From the NCBI GenBank assembly GCA_026874595.1, contig CM049307.1, positions 61,722,370 to 61,786,369 of the forward strand: a stretch of DNA of 64,000 nucleotides, in the 5' to 3' direction. The notes below the pieces were generated by a model. That model saw only the letters and a list, made by a program, of their open reading frames with translations. It was not told the origin of the DNA and made no database searches. Position numbers and translations under genes: made by a program. The DNA is from Sipunculus nudus. Lineage: Eukaryota; Annelida; Sipuncula; Golfingiida; Sipunculidae. Below, in pieces: positions 1 through 8,804 of this stretch. Position 1 is the stretch's first letter. Each line of letters opens with the position of its first letter.

Positions 1-1390
1 CAGGAAGTATTCAATGGCGAGCTGTTGAATTGTATCTTCTGTGGCGCCCGGGAAACCGTTTATAACCTGGACGCGAACGCTTACGCTTAACTCCTCCAGG
101 GTCTCCTGGTCCTCCTGTCTTGCAAACTGAAGCTCCCTTCACACTGTGATGGGTGCATCTCTCATGCCGAAACGTTGCTCTAACTTCTTAAGTTAAGCGT
201 TTGTAGTCATCTTCCAATTCAAGCTCTCTGACATAATCAAGTGCCCTCCCACCAAGGGAGTCGACAAGTTTTTCTGCTTTCTTGTGTCTAGACCATCCTC
301 GCCTGTCTGCCAACCTCTGGAACTGGAAGAAGAAACCACTCCAATTCCTATCGCCTGTGAAGGTGCCTAACTTCATGATGTCTGGGCTCCTTCTTCTCCT
401 TCTGGCGCCATGGCGGTGAGGTGAACAAGAGTATTCTGAATCTTCGGAGTAAGAACTGGCTCGGTTATCCCTTCTCCTATGCCTCGAACCATCACTAGAG
501 CTGATGGACCTAACCTGACGATGGTGATGCTTCTTACGGGACCGTGTGCCGCCACGTTCTTCCAAGGTTGAGTCGCTTGACTCAGAGGAACTGGACCTAT
601 GCCGGCGACGCCGTGCGTGTCTGTCTACACTCTTCTTAGGCCTTGAAGACCGTTTCTTGTTGCTAACTCGGCTGGATCTAGTAGGCTGAGCCCAGAGGAC
701 GCCCTGGTCGTACGCCTCCCGCTGTGTGTGATTATAGGGACCCACATTACCTGAGGCCGGTTGAGTGCCCGGGCGTGAATTCACTGGTAAGGGGGCAGAA
801 GTCCGACACACGCTTAAAGCAGGACCTGTAGCTGGGTCAAAACCCTCATTTGTTCCCTGATAGTATACTTCCCCCCTAATATAGCCCTGGGTGGACAGAG
901 GACCTGGATTCCCAATCATTGTTAACACGTCAAGGTTGCTAATACCTTGCTGGGAATATCCAGCCGTTGACGCTTGACTACCGCCTTCATTACTGGGGGC
1001 TCCAGCATGACGACCAAGTTCAGGCTGGGTTTGGTCTACACTGGGACAACTTCGCATTCCCACACCTCTAGACTGGGGTGAACAGTCACCTCTTACACTC
1101 CCCTCCCTCAACATATTTGGAGGTGGGACATACACAGCTTCGGTAGGCAGTGCATGAAGGATTCGATCGATGGAGGAATCGTTTGGGCCAGGATTTGGGG
1201 GCCCAACCGTCTTACCCGAAAGACAAATCTTGCCTTCCCAGGAAAGACGCTCCAAAAAGGGTAACGCTAGATCAGTAGCATGAGCCAAATCAGGTAGGCC
1301 AAAATCAGGGGTTGACTCACGCAACCGAACAATGTGGAGGATAGTGACTGGGGACAGCATATCCGTGAAATAGGTGACCAATTGGGACAC
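1..1390 (-). pseudogene. Gag-like polyprotein fragment of an LTR retrotransposon, frame-broken
   Basis: An open frame of 400 codons runs from the ATG at 1390 to a stop at 188-190. Residues 1-240 are low in recognisable features. Residues 250-335 are very rich in Arg, Ser and His, suggesting nucleic-acid binding. The last ~65 residues (from about KLGTFTGDRNW) have the Trp- and charge-rich pattern of the start of a retrotransposon Gag capsid domain. Gag-like sequence continues to the window edge in another frame, so a small indel lies near 188-192. A further in-frame TGA lies at 139-141. Two lesions within 200 bases mean this is a pseudogene. A non-LTR origin for the basic domain cannot be excluded. 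Confidence 0.6.
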
Positions 1391-2432
1391 CGAAGCAGAA
1401 CTGACATCAATAGAATTTTTTAAACTGAGCTATGATGCCAGTTGTAACAAGGTACAGGGAAGGTCGCCTGTGTGACAGGTAGCCCAATGCACGCAGGGAA
1501 TATTCAATGATTAGCAAAACAAACAATGCAAGCTGATTAGGGATGCGCAAATTTAGCAAAAAAGCAATGCCAGGCTCATGACAAACAAGAAAGATAATAG
1601 GGGCTCAACAACATGAACAAGCAAGTGTGCCAGCAAAGTGCATGCACAAGGTCCAGATCTATACACTTTAAAGAGGAATATGAAAAATAATGCAAAAAGT
1701 ATCAGGACCTACTACACTAAAAGTACCTGTCCAGTCTATAATAGACTATAAAAGAACTTGGTGGAAGCACAATACAATAACAGCAATACGGGGTTACCTC
1801 ATGCTTCCTGCTTACCCACCTACTACTACTGACGGCTTTAAAAAAAATTTTGTCAGCAAACAACCTTGACCTTACCTGCACATTAAAAATACAAGATTGG
1901 GCCTCAGTACAGGCAGACTGTGAACTACAAAAGGGGCTAATGCTACAGTAATAGTATAAACTCGTAAAAACTCCGATCCTAACAAATTATATAAAGGAAA
2001 ATCGCCTGTAACCACAGAAATTGCAGCTAATCAAGGGGATAGAGATAAATATGAAATATTCTAGGGCAATACTCAAAGAAATACGTGACAAAAAATCGTT
2101 CAGAGTTAAGAATTTCGGAGATCTTGACCAGAAACACGAGGTCATGTGATCACAGATCTGATCAAGACGATATGGAGAGGACCGAAATTCGACTATTGCA
2201 AGCACTAAGACTATTGACAGCTCTATCCAGTACAATAACAGGCAAGAACAACTAATTGTCCAGTTAAGAAGACACAAGACAACGCTGTACGAAAGCTTGT
2301 CTCGACTGCTGATGTCAGCAAAGGGACCAAAGTTTTTGACTAGCGCGCCAAACAAAATGGCGGCACCTTGCCGAGCTAAGATCTAGATACTACGACTATC
2401 TAAGAGGTAAAACCGGGGCTAAACCCGCTCCA

Positions 2433-2450
2433 AATCATCCTTCGTCGCCA
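2433..2450 (-). promoter_or_regulatory. Candidate tRNA primer-binding site of the LTR element
   Basis: The minus strand reads TGGCGACGAAGGATGATT, beginning with the TGG expected of a sequence complementary to a tRNA 3' CCA end. It lies about 1 kb upstream of the Gag frame. The tRNA was not identified. Confidence 0.4.
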
Positions 2451-2825
2451 TTATAGTAGATGTGGGTAGTCTCACCTCGTGGTACGACCTCAAACACGCC
2501 AACAGGCAGCTCCAATCGGACATGGACTCCTCGATGGCTCTCTACAGCTCGGCCCTTATACACACGACACTCTTCGGTGGTCTTCTCGCGTAAAACTGGG
2601 GGGTCCTATGACGGGTCCCGGATCCTTGGGCTAGTCATCTAATCCGTTCCTACTACAATTGTTTTGATTAATAAATGCGTCTATATAAAAGTTAATTATA
2701 AACAGCAGCAACAAACCCTTATCACCCAATTTCCCTGTGACAGAACAGGTTCCGATATATTTTGACTGAGGAATCTTATCAGCAAACAAGACACCTGGCA
2801 TTTCTCTCAATCCTGGAGTCACACA
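2451..2825 (-). repeat. Candidate 5' long terminal repeat (boundaries uncertain)
   Basis: The ~375 bases upstream of the primer-binding-like site would be the 5' LTR. On the minus strand it could start with TGTGTGACTCC at 2825, and it contains a TATATA motif near 2683. The inner end lacks a clean CA and no second LTR is in the window to compare, so the ends are guesses. Confidence 0.3.
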
Positions 2826-2867
2826 ACGAATGACTGGTCTCACCGATGATCGTGAATGGTCGTATGT

Positions 2868-2898
2868 ATAAATAAATAAATAAATAAATATATATTTA
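2868..2898 (+). repeat. TAAA/TA simple repeat
   Basis: Six or so tandem TAAA units run into a short TA tract. Confidence 0.8.
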
Positions 2899-3339
2899 TT
2901 GTATAAAATACCTGAATATAAAATCCTGAAAATCCGGATCTCATGATCATTGATTTTTCATCATAGCTTATAAAAAGTGTCAAAATGGCCCCCGTAAACT
3001 GGAAACGGTGTTTGCCATTCAAACTCGGCCTTTTGAAATCAGTTCGGCATAGTCAAAACAAGAGGCCTAAAGCTTCGATTCCTTTCATGCGGTTGCGGCT
3101 CCTGGGGGTCTCCGAGGCTGCCCCGCGGGGATTGAGCAGGTTTTCCTTCTTTCCATTTTCTGTAAAGTTTTGGTCATCTGATATATGGTTTAAGGATAAT
3201 TCTGACGTCACAGATTGCAGTGGGTATATTTCTAAAAATTTTCTAAGACTATGCCCTGTCCCCGAGACACAAGAAAAAGCATAGAAACGGGCTTCATTTG
3301 CCATCAGCATCAGCCATGAAAACATGGCTCGCTGGCCCT
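2899..3339. other. Unassigned intergenic sequence
   Basis: No gene is recognised. Open frames here show no family resemblance, and the stretch is locally GC-richer near 3100-3140. Confidence 0.5.
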
Positions 3340-3538
3340 TTTTATACGCCTGTCTATGCCAGGACGTATTATGTAGATTATACCCACGATCCGTCCGTCC
3401 GTCAACTTTTAATGTCACCGCGATAACTAACCGCGCCTTTGATAGTCACGGTCAATATTCAAGGCAAGATTCATGGCAAAACATGCATTAATTATTAAGA
3501 TATTGGAGGTTTTGTATATTATTTAAAAAATTTTCCCC

Positions 3539-3551
3539 GGGGGGGGGGGGG
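3539..3551 (+). repeat. Poly-G run
   Basis: Thirteen consecutive G inside the family IV repeat. Confidence 0.9.
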
Positions 3552-3916
3552 TACTTAAAACCCCCGTAGCTCGGAGGTTATAGGTCACGATTTCAACAAA
3601 ACTCGCCATAACTAGTTATAGATCATTTCGCCCGAGTTCGATTATGTACAAAATCCATGCATATTTAATAAGGTCAGAGATAAACAGGCTATTTTGAGGT
3701 TTAGCCGCGATCACTTACCAGGAATATGATGGATTCTGATCAAACTCAAGAGAAAGAGTAAATAATAAAATATCTCGCAAAAATTTGATTTCAAGCAATA
3801 AGCATGCATATTTAATTAGGAAAGGGGTCACAAGACTTTGGTGGCGCCGGAATGACTAATAAAAAATTTGATGAATTTTCATGAAACTCACCTGAAACAT
3901 TAAGGTGAACATTAAA

Positions 3917-4055
3917 AACAATTTTTTGGCGAAACAGGTAAAAACACTACATAAAAAAAGGAAATGTTATCAAAAGAGTATTATTTTATCTTCTTAAAGA
4001 TGAAAATAAAAATTAAACTATTTGATGCGGGAGTGTTAAAGTTTTTTTTAGGCCG
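3917..4055 (-). mobile_element. Fragment of the Harbinger-like MITE, inserted in a family IV repeat
   Basis: The stretch with 'aacaggtaaaaacactacat', 'attttatcttcttaaagatg' and 'gatgcgggagtgttaaag' matches the interior of the MITE copies at 12956, 29445, 37965 and 49665. The left terminus is lost, and at the right only a TAGGCC-like remnant follows. It is an old, truncated copy. Confidence 0.6.
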
Positions 4056-4170
4056 AACCAATATAGTTTTGCACCTACACTGTCAGCAAAATTCACGCAT
4101 ATTTAACGAGGCCAGACGTCACAAGATATGCGACGGGCATATTTTGCACCATTTGCTGTGCTTTTGTTTA

Positions 4171-4670
4171 AATAAACGGACTGGGCCTGATAGGTCGATT
4201 TAATTATCGACGATCTAGGGGCCGGCTGCCGATACATTTGAAGGCGTTTGTTACACATGGGCGTAGCTGCAGGCCTGAAACGCAAACAATTCTCTTTTGT
4301 CCTTTCGGGTTAGCGTTACAGCCCTTGAGATGGAGAGTTTAACCCCTCAAGGCGAGTAAAGCTTGGTCAGATTTGACCACATTGGTTCAGACCACGACAT
4401 TCGGTGTTAGCGTGAGGACATGCAACAGCCCGTACATATTACGCACAGTTCAGTTGTATTGACTCAGTAAGGATATAAATTGTAACTTAATGTTTAGTAT
4501 GAATGAAAATATTGGTACTTGCTCCCAGGAAAACCAGATGATTGTTCCCTCCATTGGCTTTCATTTACAGCCTGGCAAGGCATGCTGGGAAGAATTAGGA
4601 GGGTTTATTCTTGGGCGACATCATGGGATCTATGAGGGAACCACCATCTATCGGGTATTATCAGGTAATT

Positions 4671-4673
<3 letters not shown>
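4171..4673. other. Unassigned intergenic sequence
   Basis: No recognised gene or repeat. The plus-strand frame at 4490-4673 has no family resemblance and runs into a microsatellite. Confidence 0.5.

Positions 4674-4729
<56 letters not shown>
4674..4729 (+). repeat. (AT)n microsatellite
   Basis: About 28 uninterrupted AT units. Confidence 0.95.
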
Positions 4730-4733
<4 letters not shown>

Positions 4734-5459
4734 CCCTCCCCCTATTATAAACACACATATATAAACAAAACAAACAGCCCGAGGGTGGTGGGATTCACAT
4801 TCCTCGCCTATTTTCACAAAAGATTCAATGGATTATCGTCAGTTAATAAACGTGAGATATTGCAATAGACCACATTAATAATAAAGAAGACCCCTTTAAT
4901 AATATGAGAAGTTTAGAATTTCACGTCATGTTAGGACTTCAAACGGGAGTGGTATGGAAACCATAACATCTACAGTAAGGTATAAATTATCACACTTTAA
5001 TACCAGTAAATGCATAACATCTTATCCATGTATGTAGTGCACATTTAAAAGTCAAAATGACCTTCAACAGCAGAAAAAATGACTGTCAATTGAATTTCGG
5101 CTTAATGACAAACTCTGATTTGGTACATTTGCACATTTTATGTGAAGTTCACCAATCAAGTCTTTTTTTTCACACCAAATATTTCTTCCATTGTCCATTT
5201 TCAGCCATTATTTTATTTAAAATTTGAAGAAATCAAGTCAGGAGTTGAAGATATATCATTTTTGGACATGTATTGACAGTAGCAGTGTCACATACGAGTT
5301 TTTATCCCTTTGAGAAAACAGCTGTTATTAAGTATGATATATCAATTCAAAATGAATAATGATATGTACAATTCATAATTATTATAACTAACATATAACG
5401 CCTATCAATTAATGTCATGTCTTTTATACCTAACATGTACATAACCCTTTTATGAAATC
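4730..5459. other. AT-rich intergenic sequence
   Basis: No gene seen. Positions 4738-4790 share a short phrase with the repeats at 61640-61800 and 62290-62455 ('ttataaacaca', 'aaacaaaacaaacagcc'), so a small dispersed repeat may be present. Confidence 0.4.
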
Positions 5460-5465
5460 TTTATT
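5460..5465 (-). terminator. Candidate poly(A) signal of the MIEF-like gene
   Basis: AATAAA on the minus strand. It is the first canonical signal downstream of the stop codon at 6103, and would give a 3' UTR of about 640 bases. No transcript evidence. Confidence 0.4.
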
Positions 5466-5740
5466 CAACAAAAGATGAAAAACATTACCTGTGTGAATAA
5501 TATTCAATTACTCTTAAACTTAACTGGCCAACCTATAATGAGTGTTTAGGCACCCATCCTATTGTAATGAGTGGCCCAGTTATCTAATCACTGCCTGTAT
5601 CCTGGGAGAAATATCTTATCAACTTAATTAATATGCATGCATCTTACTTCATAAAATACAGTTTGATACTGATAAGTGTAATTACAACAGGACAGTCATG
5701 AAATAAATGAACGATGAAAGAAAATTTGTTTTATGATATA

Positions 5741-5886
5741 CAGTAAAACCTAGTAATTAAGATGAACAACAGAACAACAATAATGTGTTTGCATTTTTGA
5801 GGTGGTCTAGCCTGATCCCATATTAAGAGCAAAAAAGAATTGGGACCATGAAAAAGTGGTTATTATTATGAGGTGAGGTTTAACTG
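5741..5886. mobile_element. Small mariner-like MITE in the probable MIEF 3' UTR
   Basis: It begins CAGTAAAACCT after a TA and ends with the inverse form AGGTTTAACTG. The same terminal sequence flanks the element at 34661-36075. The right-hand TA has decayed to TG. 146 bases, no coding capacity. Confidence 0.5.
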
Positions 5887-6102
5887 TGTAACATTCTGCA
5901 GGGTGTACAGATACATAAAATTTTAAACAAATGCATTACCCAAAAGAAAATCATAACTAGTCTGGAAGCTAGCATTAGCAATGTCAGAAAAAAACAAGTC
6001 CTATCCCTCCATTTCTTTGGAAAAATATACAATATTACTGTATCTTGCAAGGCTATTAAGGCTTGTCATAAACATCTTAGCAATCAAAAGGAAAATCGTA
6101 TA

Positions 6103-7473
6103 TCAATATCTGGCATCTTTTGATTGAACCTTCAGCAGTTTGGCATATGTTCCTTTGCCAATTTCTTTGCTCAAGAAATTTACAGCATGCATGCGTTCAT
6201 TCTGAGACAAATGACACAGGACATTGATGCTTGGACAGAAGAAGTGATCTAGGTGACCAGACTTGAGGCACCCTTCCAAACGCTTCAGGAGATCAATGAA
6301 ATATTCCGAGAGGGCTTCTTCTTCCCACATCTCCTCATCATCTTCAGCCATGTGCAGCCATGTTGTTTTTAATATGTACGAGCTCAGCGTCCCAAGCTCT
6401 GAATGATGATACAATCTTACAGCTTTTAAGATCTTCAAACATTTAAGCTTGCAGCCTTCCTGCTGGCTGTGCTTTCTGACTTGCTCTCTCTCCTCCCTCG
6501 AAAATGACACTCTCCAAAGATTAGCATATTTTTTTGAGTCAGGTTCATCAGAAAAGACTTTGGGATGTGGCTTTGCTACAAGAACTTTGTTACCAAACTT
6601 ATATGCAGGCACAAAGTCAATAGACAAGTTCTTTCTCTGGCCGCCTGATGTATAAGTGACTTCAAGCATCACCGATGGGCCCTGTTCCTTACGTCGTACT
6701 TCATACCCACTGTAATGCTTCTTATGGAATGCTTTGTCCATCATGCCTTTGAAGGATCTCCGTGCCTTTTCAGGTGAAAGGTAGCCATTCTCAACACATT
6801 CCAAGGCTGGATCTACCCATCTCTTTGCTCTTCCACCTGACTCACCAACAAATGCATTTACTGGGGAAACTGTGTAGAAGCCGGCAGTATTTGGAAGGTC
6901 AACAGGTTGTTTAATGTCATATTCAAAATTGTTTGTCATGAAATTTTGTGTGGCATCCACCACCACCATAATATCAAACTCATCTGGACTGATGACTTTA
7001 AGGCCTTCTGTTGTGCTGCCAGTTTTCCAAAACTCTACTGCTTTGTCATGATCTTTAATGAAATCCCTGAAATGGCCCACTACTTTATCAACTACATCTT
7101 CAGCAGCCCTCATCTCCCATGCTGGGATTTCCACATGACTTTTATAATACTCTTGCAGCCTTTCGTGAAGGCTCCTGCTGCTAAGGCTTGAAGGATCATT
7201 ACTTCCGCACTGATTATTATAAGCCCCCAAAGAATCATGGTCCTGCCTATTGCCTGGCAATGGCAGAGCCCTCACTGGCATCTGGTGCCTTATTGTGTGG
7301 TCCTCCTCTTCATCCGAGTCTGGTAACTTCTTCGGTGTCTCCTCCGTAAGGCTGGTTATCAATTTGTAAGCTCCGTAACCAAGGGCAGCTGCTCCCCCCA
7401 AAACAGCCAGACCAGTCAACCAGCCACTTCCGCTCTCCTCCTCCTTTTTATCTTTTCTACCTCCAGATGCCAT
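6103..7473 (-). CDS. MIEF: MiD49/MiD51 (MIEF)-like mitochondrial dynamics protein with Mab-21/cGAS-type fold
   Basis: A 456-residue protein in one uninterrupted coding exon. Residues 1-16 are polar and charged. Residues 18-40 (GWLTGLAVLGGAAALGYGAY...) form one hydrophobic segment, matching the N-terminal outer-membrane anchor of MiD proteins, followed by an acidic linker to ~100. Residues ~103-450 are the Mab-21/nucleotidyltransferase-like fold. Family phrases include NGYLSPEKA (229-237), VLVAKPH (297-303), YANLWRVSF (316-324) and KCLKILKAV (344-352). In vertebrates MIEF1/2 bind nucleotide and recruit Drp1 for mitochondrial fission. Unlike human MiD51, this protein keeps Gly152-Ser153, Glu165-x-Asp167 and Asp286, the catalytic pattern of active cGAS-like enzymes. 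A splice acceptor lies one base before the ATG, so a 5' noncoding exon is expected upstream; I could not place it. The FLII gene starts divergently 7.4 kb away, as for vertebrate MIEF2. A pure cGAS-like receptor is less likely, given the membrane anchor and synteny. Confidence 0.88.
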   Translation of the reverse strand: MASGGRKDKKEEESGSGWLTGLAVLGGAAALGYGAYKLITSLTEETPKKLPDSDEEEDHTIRHQMPVRALPLPGNRQDHDSLGAYNNQCGSNDPSSLSSRSLHERLQEYYKSHVEIPAWEMRAAEDVVDKVVGHFRDFIKDHDKAVEFWKTGSTTEGLKVISPDEFDIMVVVDATQNFMTNNFEYDIKQPVDLPNTAGFYTVSPVNAFVGESGGRAKRWVDPALECVENGYLSPEKARRSFKGMMDKAFHKKHYSGYEVRRKEQGPSVMLEVTYTSGGQRKNLSIDFVPAYKFGNKVLVAKPHPKVFSDEPDSKKYANLWRVSFSREEREQVRKHSQQEGCKLKCLKILKAVRLYHHSELGTLSSYILKTTWLHMAEDDEEMWEEEALSEYFIDLLKRLEGCLKSGHLDHFFCPSINVLCHLSQNERMHAVNFLSKEIGKGTYAKLLKVQSKDARY

Positions 7474-7474
7474 A

Positions 7475-7495
7475 CTGTAAAATAAAATAAATGTA
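7475..7495 (-). promoter_or_regulatory. 3' splice site in the 5' UTR of the MIEF-like gene
   Basis: On the minus strand a T-rich tract ends in ACAG, then a single T, then the start ATG at 7473. This is a good acceptor and implies a noncoding first exon farther right. Confidence 0.65.
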
Positions 7496-7623
7496 AAGTA
7501 GGCAATCTAAGGGTACACATTCATGGTTATGACTATTAAGGCTACCAAATATTAATTTTACCAAATGAAAGACCATTTCTGTTTCAACAATGCCTCCACA
7601 ACAGTCTATAATTACACTACCAA

Positions 7624-8804
7624 CTAGAATACGGGTAGTCGACAAGCGACTACGTGTATCCGCCTAAATCAGAGTGGAACAGGTGAAGTGAGGCATGGAT
7701 TGAATGGCAAGGGGAAATAGAGTGAAGTGTTGCATATTAGCATGGATGTCTGCAGCCAAATGGTGTATGTAGGTTGCACCTCCTACCACAATATCCAGAA
7801 AGCCATCCAAGTTGTATACATATGCAAAATTTGAGGCAGACAAGTCAAACCACTATATGTTTATGAGTGATTTAAGCCCGTGGCAGACAAACAGATGGAC
7901 GCTGTGCAAAAATGGTTGAAGGTGCCGCCACCAGTTTTGCGTATGATAAAGAGCTATGTGAGAACTATACACATGCAAAATTTTGGCCCAATCGGTCAAA
8001 CGGTTCCCCGAGATATGAGCTTGGATGTCTGCAGCGTAAACATGAATGTAGGTGGTGCCACCTGTCATAAAATCAGAAAAGCTATCCAGGATGTATACGC
8101 ATGCCGAATTTCAGGTGAATTAGTCAAATCACTGCAGAGATATGAGTGATTTAATCCCATGGCAGACAAGCAGACGGGAGCTGTGCAAAAATGGCTGCAG
8201 GTGGCGCCACCAGTTTTGCGTATGATAAAGAGCTATTTGAGATCTATACACATGCAAAATTTTGGCCCAATCGGTCAAACGGTTCCCAAGATATGAGCTT
8301 GGATGTCTGCAGCGTAAACGTGAATGTAGGTGGCGCCACCTGTCATAAAATCAGAAAAGCTATCTAGGATGTATACGCATGCGGAATTTCAGGTGAATAA
8401 GTCAAATCCCTGCAGAGATATGAGTGATTTTAACCCAAGGCAGACGAACAGATGGACACTGTGCAAACATGGTTGCAGGTGGCGCCACCATTTTTTGTGT
8501 ATGTTATAAAGCTCTCCCAGGGCTACATTTGTGCAAAAAAATTTTCCTGATCCGTCAAACGGTTCCCGAGATATGTGGGTTTATGTGTGGAAACAGACGC
8601 ACAAACGGATGCAGAGCGCAGAGGAAAGGTCAGAGGTCAAAACAAAATCGGGGCGCAGCAGTTCACATGTGACCCGAACATAATCCGGGGTTTCGTAAAA
8701 TTCTGCCCAGTGGTTACAGAGGAGTTCTCCGGTCACCTACGCGGCGGCGGCGGCGTGCAGCTGATCACATAGTATTGGCAAAACTCTGTTTTGGCGGATA
8801 CAAT
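7624..8804 (-). mobile_element. Helitron-like non-autonomous element, family I, copy 1 (full length)
   Basis: On the minus strand it starts ATTGTATCCGCC within a palindrome that returns as TTTTGCC...AATAC. It ends with a perfect hairpin (GTAGTCG, 5-base loop, CGACTAC), seven bases, then CTAG followed by TT. A hairpin ~11 bases from a CTAG end is the Helitron 3' signature. The interior is a tandem array of ~130- and ~149-base units, each opening with the palindrome GGTGGCGCCACC (at 7921, 8051, 8200, 8329 and 8478, some with one mismatch). Open frames across it are by-products of the repeat. The layout resembles bivalve pearl/HINE elements. Confidence 0.75.

Larger units (their letters stand above)
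1..2450 (-). mobile_element. Decayed LTR retrotransposon, 5' part (leader and gag), cut by the window edge
   Basis: Read on the minus strand, this stretch has a primer-binding-site-like motif at 2450-2433, then about 1 kb of untranslated leader, then a Gag-like reading frame from 1390 that runs off the left edge. That order is the 5' half of a Ty3/gypsy-type element. Protease, reverse transcriptase and integrase would lie outside the window. The reading frame is broken twice, so this copy is dead. The assignment rests on Gag-like composition and layout, not on a recognised enzyme domain. Confidence 0.6.
3340..4170 (+). repeat. Dispersed repeat, family IV (related copies in FLII introns 17 and 29)
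   Basis: It shares phrases with 45415-46461 and 58120-58640: a cue close to 'cttttaatgtcaccgcgata', then 'catgcatatttaatgaggtc' with 'agaggtcacaag', then a terminal 'gggcat...tgcttttgttt'. Internally the unit repeats at roughly 150-200 bases. No coding capacity. Ends were not defined, but the size and internal tandem structure resemble non-autonomous Helitron-like elements. Confidence 0.6.

Noticed and set aside
1987-2355. 122-codon minus-strand frame
   Set aside because: It lies in the leader of the LTR element, has no recognisable domain, and is hydrophobic by AT-rich composition.
2985-3418. Overlapping ~100-codon frames on both strands
   Set aside because: No family resemblance, and the right part enters a dispersed repeat.
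7457-7645. Short frame just upstream of the MIEF start
   Set aside because: It runs through the splice acceptor and into the Helitron-like element. I also looked here and up to 14.9 kb for the small LYR-motif protein known from the human MIEF1 5' leader and saw no matching frame of 60 codons or more.
7880-8149. 89-codon frame that recurs in several places
   Set aside because: It is a translation of the Helitron-like tandem unit. Relatives at 20158, 29915 and 30344 are in the same repeat.
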